Of a stretch of 64,000 nt of DNA, positions 18,921 to 26,746 are shown piece after piece. The notes beneath the pieces were generated by a model. The model saw only the letters and a list, made by a program, of their open reading frames with translations. It was not told the DNA's origin and searched no databases. The stretch covers positions 1 to 64,000 of the forward strand of contig DASCMO010000011.1 of the NCBI GenBank assembly GCA_036010965.1. The letters are read 5' to 3'. Both the position numbers and the translations under genes were made by a program. This DNA comes from GCA-2686265 sp036010965 (GTDB lineage: Bacteria; Planctomycetota; UBA1135; GCA-002686595). Within the stretch, counting starts at the first letter, position 1; the number at the start of each line of letters is the position of its first letter.

Positions 18921-19465
18921 TAGCGGCTCGTTCCCCCGGCGCGCTCGCCGTCCTTCATCCAGCACGGGGCCGGAGCCTCCAGTCCGGCCGCCTCGTGGGC
19001 CACCAGCTCGACGGCTTCCAGGATCTGGGTGTAGCCCGTGCAGCGACACAGGTTGCCCGCCAGGGCCGCGCGGATAGTCTCGCGGTCGGGGAGTCGCGTG
19101 CGGTCGAGCAGAGCCCGCGCCGAGAGCATCATGCCCGGCTGGCAGAATCCGCACTGCAGGGCGCCGCAGCGGTCGAAGGCCTCCTGCACTGGGTCGGCAC
19201 CTTCGCCGCCGGTGGCGACGTGCCGCGGCATCAAGCCCTCGATCGTGGTGATGGCCCGACCCTCGGCCAGGCCCGCGAGCGTGAGGCAGGAGAGCGTCGG
19301 CTCGCCGTCCATCAGCACCGTGCACGCGCCGCAGTCCCCCTTGTCACAGCCCTGCTTGGAGCCCGTGAGCCCGAGCTCGTAGCGCAGGGCTTCCAGGAGG
19401 GTCCAGTGATCGGGGACGGCCACCTGGCGCTCGTCGCCGTTGACCTGCAGTGTCAGGACGCGCAT
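18920..19465 (-). CDS. Molybdenum hydroxylase 2Fe-2S subunit
   Basis: A 181-residue electron-transfer subunit with two 2Fe-2S clusters. The plant-type ferredoxin cluster is bound by C40, C45, C48 and C60 (GCDKGDCGACTVL). The second, on a helical domain, is bound by C105, C108, C140 and C142 (CGFCQPGMM and NLCRCTGY). These are exactly the motifs of CoxS/HcrC/XdhC-type subunits. The family N-terminus (VLTLQVNGDERQ) sets the start at 19465. It is the first gene of a three-gene operon, separated by 64 bases from the upstream membrane-protein gene, so that gene and YceI may be part of the same transcript. Confidence 0.93.
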   Translation of the reverse strand: MRVLTLQVNGDERQVAVPDHWTLLEALRYELGLTGSKQGCDKGDCGACTVLMDGEPTLSCLTLAGLAEGRAITTIEGLMPRHVATGGEGADPVQEAFDRCGALQCGFCQPGMMLSARALLDRTRLPDRETIRAALAGNLCRCTGYTQILEAVELVAHEAAGLEAPAPCWMKDGERAGGTSR

Positions 19466-19529
19466 GGACTCATCATCGCTTGCCGTGCCGGTCCGGACAA
19501 GCCGAGCGCCGACGATGGGGGGTCGTCGC

Positions 19530-20393
19530 TCAGTATCCGTAGGGATCGGGCTCGAAGGCCAGCCAGGCCAGGAGCACCGCCAGGGCCAGGGGAGCGATGG
19601 CGGCGGCGAGGGGGGCGGCGATGCGCCGCGCGCCTTCCCCGCTTTCCCGCCCGGCGGCCGCCAGGGCCAGGGGCAGGGCGCCACAGAGCAGCAGACCCTG
19701 TGTCGCGGGCAAGGAACTGTAGAAGAACGCCGACACCCCGAGGCCGAAGAGAGCCAGCACGGTCAGGGCCACGGCGCCGGTCGCGGGCACAGCGCTGGCG
19801 CGGCAGCGGTCCAGGACCCAGAGGGTCCCGAGGCTCGCACACAGCGGCGCCGCGGCCTGGGCCAGCTTGGCGCTGCCCGAGAAGCCGGCGCACAGGGCCA
19901 GGGCGGCGCCGGTCATCACCAGCACCGGCGCGGCGACGGTGGGGGCGCGCCGCACCAGGCCGTCGCCGCTCCACCACGAGCCGAGCAGCAAGGCGAAGAG
20001 CCCGCAGCACCAGGCGAGCGCCCACAGGCCCTCCCAGTGATGCTCGATCATGGCGCGCAGCAACAAGGCCAGGGACGCGGCGGCGATCACGGGCCGGGAG
20101 CGCAGGAGGCGCCAGCGACGCGGGCGGCTGCTGTAGAGGACGCCGACCGCCAGCACGATCCACACCAGCCAGTCCTGGGCTCCCGGCGGGACCTCGCCCA
20201 GCGGAGTGCGCGGCGGGCCGAACTGTCCGGCGTAGCCGACGAGGAAGGCCAGGGCCAGGGCCTGGGACTCCCACCAGCGCACCTCGCTCTCCTGTCCTGG
20301 ACCTCGCCACGGGCGGCGGCCCACGCACCAGACGAGGGCTGCCACGGCGGCGGGGAGCAGCACGCCCCAGAGGAGGGTTTCCGTGATCGGCAC
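19530..20393 (-). CDS. Multi-pass membrane protein, unknown
   Basis: A 287-residue, strongly hydrophobic protein with about eight predicted membrane segments (for example LLWGVLLPAAVAALVW at the N-terminus and AIAPLALAVLLAWLAFE at the C-terminus). No family motif is recognisable. It starts with GTG seven bases after the YceI stop and ends 64 bases before the molybdenum hydroxylase operon, all on the minus strand, so the genes are probably co-transcribed. Long runs of Ala/Leu and local redundancy are typical of poorly constrained membrane proteins in high-GC genomes. I do not assign a function. Confidence 0.7.
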   Translation of the reverse strand: MPITETLLWGVLLPAAVAALVWCVGRRPWRGPGQESEVRWWESQALALAFLVGYAGQFGPPRTPLGEVPPGAQDWLVWIVLAVGVLYSSRPRRWRLLRSRPVIAAASLALLLRAMIEHHWEGLWALAWCCGLFALLLGSWWSGDGLVRRAPTVAAPVLVMTGAALALCAGFSGSAKLAQAAAPLCASLGTLWVLDRCRASAVPATGAVALTVLALFGLGVSAFFYSSLPATQGLLLCGALPLALAAAGRESGEGARRIAAPLAAAIAPLALAVLLAWLAFEPDPYGY

Positions 20394-20399
20394 GGGTGC

Positions 20400-21020
20400 C
20401 TAGCGCGCGTGTCCCTCGATGCTGACGATCAGCTCCACCTCGCGCCCCACGTTGCCGCGCTTGACGCCGTAGTCCACTCCGAACTGCGCGCGGTCGATGG
20501 TGAAGGTCGCGTGCCAGCCCATCAGGCGCGCGCCGCGCATGCCCGGGCCCTCGCCAACCTTCTCGACCGTCACGGTCAGGGGTTTCGTGACGCCGCGCAG
20601 GGTCAGCTCGCCGATGACCTCGAGGGTGTCGGTGTCCTCGCCGGCCTTGACTGACTTACTCTCGAAGACGATCTGCGGGAACTGCACCGCGTCCAGGAAG
20701 TCCGGGCTGCGCAGGTGCTTCGAGAGGTCCTCGACCTTGGCGTCCACGCTGTCGGCGTTCACGACCATGCGCACCCGGCTGGCGGCCGGGTCCTCGGTGT
20801 CGAGGGTGAACTCGCCGGAGACCTCGTTGAAGCGGCCGTAGAAGAAGCTCGACTGGAAGTGGGAGACCTTGAAGAGCACGCTCGAGTGAGTGCTGTCGAT
20901 GGCGTAGACAGCGGCGTCGGTGGCGTCGGTGGGCGCTGTGGGGCGGGCGAGGGCGACGGCTCCCAGGGCGAGGGGCAGGGCGACGCAAAATCCGGTCACG
21001 GTGTTCGGGGCGATCTTCAT
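20400..21020 (-). CDS. YceI-family exported protein
   Basis: YceI proteins are lipocalin-like beta barrels that bind isoprenoid or other hydrophobic ligands, usually in the periplasm. The 206-residue protein has an N-terminal export signal (VTGFCVALPLALGAVALA) and the family features: YAIDSTHSSVLFKVSHFQ near residue 40, FYGRFNEVSGEFTLD, and GELTLRGVTKPLTV. The C-terminus shows WHATFTIDRAQFGVDYG, also typical. Length is normal. A TACGAT hexamer centred 40 bases upstream could be its -10 box. It is followed at seven bases by the membrane-protein gene. Confidence 0.9.
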   Translation of the reverse strand: MKIAPNTVTGFCVALPLALGAVALARPTAPTDATDAAVYAIDSTHSSVLFKVSHFQSSFFYGRFNEVSGEFTLDTEDPAASRVRMVVNADSVDAKVEDLSKHLRSPDFLDAVQFPQIVFESKSVKAGEDTDTLEVIGELTLRGVTKPLTVTVEKVGEGPGMRGARLMGWHATFTIDRAQFGVDYGVKRGNVGREVELIVSIEGHAR

Positions 21021-21058
21021 GGCGGGTCGGTGGGGGTGAGGGATCTGGGCTGGTCAGG

Positions 21059-21064
21059 ATCGTA
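21059..21064 (-). promoter_or_regulatory. Candidate -10 box for the yceI gene
   Basis: On the minus strand the hexamer TACGAT begins 44 bases before the yceI ATG. It fits the TANNNT pattern seen at the same distance before other genes in this window. No good TTGNNN -35 box stands at 16-18 bases, so support is moderate. Confidence 0.35.
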
Positions 21065-21078
21065 GCGAACCCGCTCCG

Positions 21079-21122
21079 CGCTCCGCGCTCCGGTCGCCCG
21101 CGCTCCGCGCTCCGGTCGCCCG
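21079..21122. repeat. Two perfect tandem copies of a 22-bp GC-rich unit
   Basis: The unit CGCTCCGCGCTCCGGTCGCC plus CG occurs at 21079-21100 and again at 21101-21122 without a mismatch. It lies in the short gap between yceI (upstream of its start) and the end of recQ. A partial copy precedes it. This is probably a replication-slippage product rather than a regulatory array. Confidence 0.75.
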
Positions 21123-21140
21123 CGATCGGGCGCCCACTCC

Positions 21141-22997
21141 TCAGTCGCTCTCGGCGGTGAAGGTGGCGATCTCGGCCAGGAACAGGGGTCCGAGGTCGGC
21201 GGCTTTCTTCTCGCCGACGCCCTTCAGGTCGAGCAGGCCGGCGTGGTCGGTCGGCCGGGCGGCGGCCATCAGGGCCAGGGTGCGGTCGTTGAAGATCAGG
21301 TAGGGCGGGACGCCGCGCTCGCGGGCCAGGGCGCGCCGGAAGGCGCGCAGGTGTTCGAAGAGGGCCTCGTCGGGCCCCGCCAGCTCGGCGACGGCGGGCG
21401 CGAGGGTGCGGCGCGCCGTGCGGCGCGTGCGCTCTACCACGAAGAGGGTGACGCCCGCCTCGCCGCGCAGCACCTGCGCTCCCTCGGCGGTCAGATGGAT
21501 CGTCGGGTACTCGCCGCCGGTCGAGGCCAACAGGCCGCGCCCCACGAGCTGCTCGATCCAGCCGCGCACGTCGACCAGGGAGTGGTCGCCGAGCAGGCCC
21601 CAGGTCGAGAGGTGCTGGTGGCCCGTGCGCCGCACGCGCTCGTTGTCGGCCCCGCGCAGGACGTCGGTGATATGCGCCGCGCCGTAGCGCTGGTCGCAAC
21701 GCACGACGCAGGAGAGGATCTTCTGGACCACGACCATGGCGTCGGGCACGGGCTGCAGCTCCCCCAGGCAGACGTCGCAGGCCCCGCAGTCGTCCGTGGC
21801 TAGTTGCTGGCCGAAGTACTCTGCGAGGCTTCGGTGACGGCAGAGTGCGCCGTTGGCGAATCCCCACAGGTGGCCGAGGCGTTCGATGGAGGCCTCGAGC
21901 TCCTCGGGCGATCCCTCCGCCTCGGCCGCGGAGCGCTCGAGCAGGCTGCACCAGCTGTGATAGTCGGAACCCGAAGTGAACATCCAGCAAGCAGCCGGCA
22001 GGCCGTCGCGCCCGGCGCGTCCGGTCTCCTGCACGTACTGCTCGACGCCCTTGGGCAGGCTGGCGTGGATCACAAAGCGCACGTCCGGGCGATCGATGCC
22101 CATGCCGAAGGCGACGGTCGCCACCACCACGTCCAGCTCCTCGCTCTGGAAGGCGTCCTGGACCCGGTTGCGCTCGCGCCCTTCCAGGCCCGCGTGGTAG
22201 GCGGCGCAGCGCACCCCGCGCGAGGTCAGTCGCGCCGCGAGGCTCTCGGTGTTCTTGCGGCTCAGACAGTAGACGATGCCCGCCGCGCCCGGGGCCTGGC
22301 CTATGACACTCATAACCTGTTCCGCCACGTCGCGCCGCGGCCGCACGCGGTAGACGAGGTTGGGCCGATCCACATCGCCCACCAGCACGAGCGGGTCGTT
22401 CAGGTCGAGCTGGGCGACGATGTCCTCGCGCACGGCGGGGGTGGCGGTGGCGGTGTAGGCCTGCACCGGCAACTCCGGCAGGCGCGCGCGCAGCTCCCCG
22501 ATGCGCCGGTACTCCGGGCGAAAGTCGTGGCCCCAGTGGCTGATGCAGTGGGCCTCGTCCACCGCCAGGTTGGTGAGTCCTGCGTGTATCAGGCGCTCGA
22601 TGAAGCCAGGCATGGCCAGGCGCTCGGGAGCCACGAAGAGCAGGGAGAGGCGTCCCTCGTCGAGGGCCTGTTCGGCCGCGGCGCGCTGGGATCCGTCCTG
22701 GGTGCTGGTCAGCATGGCCGCCGCCGCGCCGTTGGCCAGGAGGCCGCTGACCTGATCGGTCATGAGGGAGATGAGCGGGCTGACGACCACCGTCAGCCCC
22801 TCGCGCGTCAGGGCCGGCGCCTGGTAGCAGAGGCTCTTCCCGCCGCCGGTGGGGAGCACGACCAGGGCGTCCCGTCCCTCCAGGGTGGCCGTCAGGGCCT
22901 CCTCCTGGTGGGGAAGCAGGGTTTTGAATCCGAACACCCGGCGCACGACCTCGCGGACGGCTTCCAGGTTCGGGGTGGCGGTGGAGGCTGAGTGCAA
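21141..22997 (-). CDS. recQ: ATP-dependent DNA helicase RecQ
   Basis: RecQ unwinds DNA 3' to 5' in recombination and replication-fork repair. The 618-residue protein has all family parts in order: motif I LPTGGGKSLCYQ (49-58), motif II with DEAH at 147-150 followed by the aromatic-rich loop CISHWGHDFRPEY, and helicase C-terminal motifs (YVQETGRAGRDGLPA). The RQC zinc site follows with CRHRSLAEYF and CGACDVC, then a winged helix. A C-terminal HRDC domain begins near residue 545 (LFEHLRAFRRALARERGVPP). The only reasonable start is the TTG at 22997, because the frame opens there and the conserved N-terminus follows directly. It appears to be a single gene. Confidence 0.95.
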   Translation of the reverse strand: MHSASTATPNLEAVREVVRRVFGFKTLLPHQEEALTATLEGRDALVVLPTGGGKSLCYQAPALTREGLTVVVSPLISLMTDQVSGLLANGAAAAMLTSTQDGSQRAAAEQALDEGRLSLLFVAPERLAMPGFIERLIHAGLTNLAVDEAHCISHWGHDFRPEYRRIGELRARLPELPVQAYTATATPAVREDIVAQLDLNDPLVLVGDVDRPNLVYRVRPRRDVAEQVMSVIGQAPGAAGIVYCLSRKNTESLAARLTSRGVRCAAYHAGLEGRERNRVQDAFQSEELDVVVATVAFGMGIDRPDVRFVIHASLPKGVEQYVQETGRAGRDGLPAACWMFTSGSDYHSWCSLLERSAAEAEGSPEELEASIERLGHLWGFANGALCRHRSLAEYFGQQLATDDCGACDVCLGELQPVPDAMVVVQKILSCVVRCDQRYGAAHITDVLRGADNERVRRTGHQHLSTWGLLGDHSLVDVRGWIEQLVGRGLLASTGGEYPTIHLTAEGAQVLRGEAGVTLFVVERTRRTARRTLAPAVAELAGPDEALFEHLRAFRRALARERGVPPYLIFNDRTLALMAAARPTDHAGLLDLKGVGEKKAADLGPLFLAEIATFTAESD

Positions 22998-23174
22998 CGG
23001 TCCGGACCTTCGCTCAGGGGACCGATTGAAGCACTTGGCGGTGGCGGATCAAGCCTGCATCGTCGGCCGCGTCCTGATCACCCGCGGCTTGTTCGGCTGC
23101 GGGCTCTCGTCCACGAGGGCCCGCTCCAGCGCGGTCCGCGCCGACGCGGAGCCGGCCATCCGAGACCCGGGCGC

Positions 23175-23966
23175 CTATCGACCGCGGCGCGGCATGACCT
23201 GCTCACGCAGGTAGTTGACGATCTCGGTCGCCAAGCGCTTGTCGGTCAGGGCCTCATCGCGCTCAGACTTGAGGTTCACGCGCACGATGTACTCCTCACC
23301 GTCATTGGCCTTGTGGCCGACCATGATCAGGCGCTCTGTGATGGTCGGCATGCCCTTGGGCACCACCACGAGGGTCGGCAGGCCGGCCAGCTCCTTGACG
23401 TCCTGGGTCATGTTGAACCCCAGGCTCTTGCCTTCCGGGTCCACGAGCACCACCGCGCGCACGTTCTCGTCTCCCACGGTGTAGCGCATGGCGAGGGCGG
23501 CTCCGGCGCGCACGCCGATCACGCTCAGGTTGCTGGTGTGGATTTCATCGCGCCCGCGCAGGAAGCGCGTCGCCGCCTCCAGGTCACGTAGGGTGAAGGC
23601 CCAGGCGCGCCTGCGGCCGTCCTCGTCGAGCTGCTCCCAGTCGTAGGCCTCGCTCTTGCTCTCTCCGTGGCCGCGCAGGTCGATGGTCAGGGCGGCGAAG
23701 CCGCGCTTCTGGAGCGATGTGGCGATGTGCGTGAGCTGACTGCGGTCGCCGCCGGCGTCGTGGATGAGCAGGACCGCCGGCGCGCGCGATTTCTTGCGCG
23801 GCAGGTAGAGGTCAGCCGCCAGGGTCTGCTTGTCGCGCGTGGTGACGTGGACCTGTTCGGGATCACTCCCTCCCCAGGGCGCCGTGGCGGCGCCCAGCGC
23901 CGGCGCGGCGCTCAGGGTGCCGAACAGCAGGCTGGCGAGCAGGGCGGCGGACGGGACGCGCGTCAT
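23175..23966 (-). CDS. Exported alpha/beta-hydrolase-fold protein lacking the serine nucleophile
   Basis: A 263-residue protein with a signal peptide (ALLASLLFGTLSAAPALGA). The fold signatures are clear: VLLIHDAGGDRS for the oxyanion region, then TIDLRGHGES, both as in dienelactone-hydrolase or S9-like hydrolases. At the nucleophile elbow, however, the expected G-x-S-x-G reads G-V-R-A-G (residues 151-155), with Arg153 in place of Ser. The usual catalytic His near the C-terminus is also not obvious. Family members that keep the fold but not the nucleophile are usually binding or structural proteins. Sequence error seems unlikely, since the frame and neighbouring residues are normal. Confidence 0.8.
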   Translation of the reverse strand: MTRVPSAALLASLLFGTLSAAPALGAATAPWGGSDPEQVHVTTRDKQTLAADLYLPRKKSRAPAVLLIHDAGGDRSQLTHIATSLQKRGFAALTIDLRGHGESKSEAYDWEQLDEDGRRRAWAFTLRDLEAATRFLRGRDEIHTSNLSVIGVRAGAALAMRYTVGDENVRAVVLVDPEGKSLGFNMTQDVKELAGLPTLVVVPKGMPTITERLIMVGHKANDGEEYIVRVNLKSERDEALTDKRLATEIVNYLREQVMPRRGR

Positions 23967-24260
23967 GAAGGGGTCGGGGGTGTGGAGGGGGGGTGGGGCC
24001 GGCGGGTCAGGGGGCTCGTCGGTCGTCGATCGGGATTTCAGGGCTCCCCCGGGGGTGGGGCGTGTGCGCCGCTTGCCGCCGTGTCTCAGCAGGTCTCCGA
24101 GAGTCCAGCTTCCCAGTCTACCGGGGTCAGTCTAGCGTTGGAGATCCGTCTCACCAGGGGCATACCGCTTCTCTAATGGCCGGCAACGGACATTCGATCT
24201 CCTTTTTACCCTCCAGGCGGCGCATCGCAAGCCCCAAGCCGAGGTCGCGCTCTCACCCCC
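23967..24260. other. Intergenic region with a micro-ORF behind a strong ribosome binding site
   Basis: No normal gene is found here between two minus-strand genes. On the minus strand, an A-rich stretch gives a textbook AAGGAG (24199-24204) five bases before an ATG at 24193, but the frame is only MSVAGH and a stop at 24173-24175. A second short frame follows (about 25 codons starting near 24164). The half next to the hydrolase start is G/C-skewed and lacks a recognisable promoter. Confidence 0.5.
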
Positions 24261-26390
24261 TCACCCCAGCTCCAGCTGACGGCGGGCGTCGACCTCGTCG
24301 CGGGCGATGGCCTCGACGGCGTCGTCGAGGCGTGCGGCCAGGTCCCAGGCCGGGTCGATCGCGCGGCGCACCTGGCGCATGAGCTGAACCGCCATGCGCA
24401 GGGTGCGGCACAGGTCTCCGGGGCTGACCTGGCTGGCGGGCTCCAGCTCGTCGAAGGGGTGCCCGTCGGCCCAGTCGAGCACCGCGCCCGTCAACCCCCA
24501 CTGACAGAGACGGACCGGCGTGGCCCCTGAAAAGCGCGTGCAGCGCCCGGCCAGGGAGCGCACGACCCCGTCCACCCGCCGTCGCAGGGCCCCCTCGAGG
24601 CGCGCGGGGACGTGCACCGGCTCGCCCCGCCGCCGCTCCTCGTGGATCAACCCGCAGAAGACCATCGCCAGGGAGCGGGGCGCGAGGTCCTCGAGAGCGC
24701 CCGAGTAGAGCAGCTCGGTGACAGGCAGCTCGAAGCCGTTGATGTGGCGCGCCAGACGGCCCCGGGCGCGAACTCGCGAACCTTCCAGGTAGCCCAGATC
24801 CTCCAGAAAGGCGAGGTGCGCCTCGAGTCGGCGTCCCTGGCGGCGGCGGTTCTTCTCGCTCTCGCGCTGGGAGGTGCCGCGGTGCTGAAAGCAGTTGAAC
24901 GACTTCTCCCAGGCCTCGTGAACGCGCTCGCGTCCCAGGCGCTCGATGAGGTGCAGGAGGCTCGCATAGGAGAGGCTGAAACGACTTTCCACGGGCTCCG
25001 GCTGTCCGCCGTGCAGGCGCGCCACGGGCGCCTCGCGCAGGTCCTTCTTGCTCAACATGCTGTAGACCAGGCCCGCGTCGTCGATGCCCTGGCGACCGGC
25101 GCGTCCGGCCATCTGCAGGAAGTCGCGCGTGCGCATGTAGTCGAAATCCCGGCCGTCGAATTTTTCCAGCGAGCGGAAGATCACCGTGCGCGCCGGCATG
25201 TTGATGCCCAGGGCGAAGGTCTCTGTCGTGAAGAGCATGCGCAACAGGCCCGAGGTGAACATGCGCTCGACCAGCTCTTTGTGTACCGGCAGCATGCCCG
25301 CGTGGTGTACGCCGACTCCGCGCCGGGCCATCGAGAAGACCTCGCCCACGCCCGCGTCCTCGGGCAGCTCGAAGAGCTCGATCAGTTCGGCCTGCAGGGT
25401 CGCCATGCGCGCGCGCTGATCGGCATCGAGCAGGTCGCGGTGCATGTTGTCGCGCGCGAGACGTTCGCACTCCTTGCGGCTGAAGGAGAAGACCAGGGCC
25501 GGCAACAGCCCGCTCTCCTCGAGGTCGTCGAAGAGCGGAGCGGCGTCGGGCGGCAGGCGGTCGGAGAGGTCTCGCGGGGCACGGCCGCCGCGGCCACCGC
25601 GACCGCCGCGCCCTCCGCGCCCACCGCGCCCGCCGCGACCGCCTCTGGCGGGCGGCGGTCCGAGGCCCCGCGCGGCTGCGGCCTCGCGCTTGCGCACGCG
25701 CTCGATTCGGCGCGGCTCGAAGGGGCCGCTGTCGGCGGTGAAGAGTCGGAATTCGAGGGGCACCGGGCGGCGGGTCGAGCTGACAATCTCGATTTCCCGC
25801 GGGCGGATCTCGCCGATCCACTCCCCGAGCTCTTCGAGGTTCGAGATCGTGGCCGAGAGGCAGATGAAGCGCACGCTCTCCGGCGCGAAGATCAGGCTCT
25901 CCTCCCAGACCGTCCCGCGCTCGGGGTCGTCCATGAAGTGGACCTCGTCGAAGATCACGAACTCCACGTCCTCGAGGGTGCGCGGGCTCTCGAACATCGC
26001 GTTGCGCAGGATCTCGGTCGTCATCACCAGCACCTGCGCTCCGGCGTTCAGGGTCACGTCGCCGGTCATGAGCCCCACGTCGATGTCCGGATCGGCGCGG
26101 AAGTCGCGGTACTTCTGGTTCGAGAGGGCCTTGATGGGGGCCGTGTAAATGCAGCGCCGACCGGCCTTCACCGCGTCCGCGATGGCGTACTCGGCCACCA
26201 GGGTCTTGCCGGCGCCCGTGGGGGCGCTCACGAGCACGTCCCGGCCGCTCTGGATGGCGTGAATGGCACGGCGCTGGAAACGGGAGAGGGTCAGGCCCTT
26301 CCAGGAGCGCGGAGCCCGGGTGAATTCCTCCTCGCCGTCGTTCGGTTCGGCGTCGGAACCCGGTCCGCGCGCTTGAGACCGCTGGCTCAT
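24261..26390 (-). CDS. Ski2/Mtr4-like DExH-box RNA helicase with an RGG tract
   Basis: A 709-residue superfamily 2 helicase of the Ski2-like group, related to bacterial and eukaryotic RNA helicases of the Mtr4/Ski2/Dob1 type. Motif I is SAPTGAGKTLVAEY (55-68), motif II is FDEVHFMDD with DEVH at 148-151, motif III is CLSATISN, and motif VI is MAGRAGRQGIDDAGL. The C-terminal 250 residues fit the helical DSHCT-like region. Between motifs III and IV, residues 249-270 form an uninterrupted GGRGGR tract. The start at 26390 (MSQRSQ) is chosen because an upstream ATG at 26420 adds only ten residues unlike the family. It likely acts in RNA unwinding or decay; partners are not nearby. Confidence 0.88.
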   Translation of the reverse strand: MSQRSQARGPGSDAEPNDGEEEFTRAPRSWKGLTLSRFQRRAIHAIQSGRDVLVSAPTGAGKTLVAEYAIADAVKAGRRCIYTAPIKALSNQKYRDFRADPDIDVGLMTGDVTLNAGAQVLVMTTEILRNAMFESPRTLEDVEFVIFDEVHFMDDPERGTVWEESLIFAPESVRFICLSATISNLEELGEWIGEIRPREIEIVSSTRRPVPLEFRLFTADSGPFEPRRIERVRKREAAAARGLGPPPARGGRGGRGGRGGRGGRGGRGGRAPRDLSDRLPPDAAPLFDDLEESGLLPALVFSFSRKECERLARDNMHRDLLDADQRARMATLQAELIELFELPEDAGVGEVFSMARRGVGVHHAGMLPVHKELVERMFTSGLLRMLFTTETFALGINMPARTVIFRSLEKFDGRDFDYMRTRDFLQMAGRAGRQGIDDAGLVYSMLSKKDLREAPVARLHGGQPEPVESRFSLSYASLLHLIERLGRERVHEAWEKSFNCFQHRGTSQRESEKNRRRQGRRLEAHLAFLEDLGYLEGSRVRARGRLARHINGFELPVTELLYSGALEDLAPRSLAMVFCGLIHEERRRGEPVHVPARLEGALRRRVDGVVRSLAGRCTRFSGATPVRLCQWGLTGAVLDWADGHPFDELEPASQVSPGDLCRTLRMAVQLMRQVRRAIDPAWDLAARLDDAVEAIARDEVDARRQLELG
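25580..25647 (-). repeat. Coding RGG repeat inside the helicase gene
   Basis: About seven tandem copies of codons for Arg-Gly-Gly lie in the helicase gene, giving a 22-residue tract. RGG boxes are common RNA-binding or phase-separating segments in eukaryotic RNA proteins and in DEAD-box helicases of some bacteria, but they usually lie at the C-terminus, not between the helicase lobes. Confidence 0.8.
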
Positions 26391-26490
26391 CCCTGTATCT
26401 AAACAGTTCACCGGCCACAACCGAAGCCGATGCCCGGGCAGACTGCACCGGTCCCGAGACGCCGACGATCACCGAGCCACAGGACGCACA

Positions 26491-26739
26491 TTGGAAAAGC
26501 AGAATACGATCAGGACCGCCGACCGCAGCCTCGCCACCCTGAAGCTGGTCTCCCGGCTCCTGGGACACGAGCTCCGCAGCCAGGCCTCCGCCAAGGCCAT
26601 CAGCCTCTCGCGCGAAGAGGTCGAGGAGATCCAGGTCACCCTCGACCTTTTCATCGACCAGGCCACGCGGGGCCAAGGCTCGGCGGTGGGGATCAAGGCC
26701 GCCGGCGGCGAGCGCCGCATCGTCCCCGCGAGCAACTGA
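26491..26739 (+). CDS. Small conserved-looking protein, unknown
   Basis: An 82-residue protein starting at a TTG and ending seven bases before the next gene. It is charged and mostly helical (LATLKLVSRLLGHELRSQ, SREEVEEIQVTLDLFID), without cysteines, membrane segments or a known domain. Codon usage resembles the neighbours. It is divergent from the helicase, with 100 bases between, and is the first gene of a plus-strand run. It could be a regulator or adaptor, but nothing in the sequence proves this. Confidence 0.6.
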   Translation: MEKQNTIRTADRSLATLKLVSRLLGHELRSQASAKAISLSREEVEEIQVTLDLFIDQATRGQGSAVGIKAAGGERRIVPASN

Positions 26740-26746
26740 GACTGCT

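Noticed and set aside
21079..21122. Tandem 22-bp units as a CRISPR array or regulator-binding array
   Set aside because: There are only two full copies, without spacers between them, so it is a simple tandem duplication.
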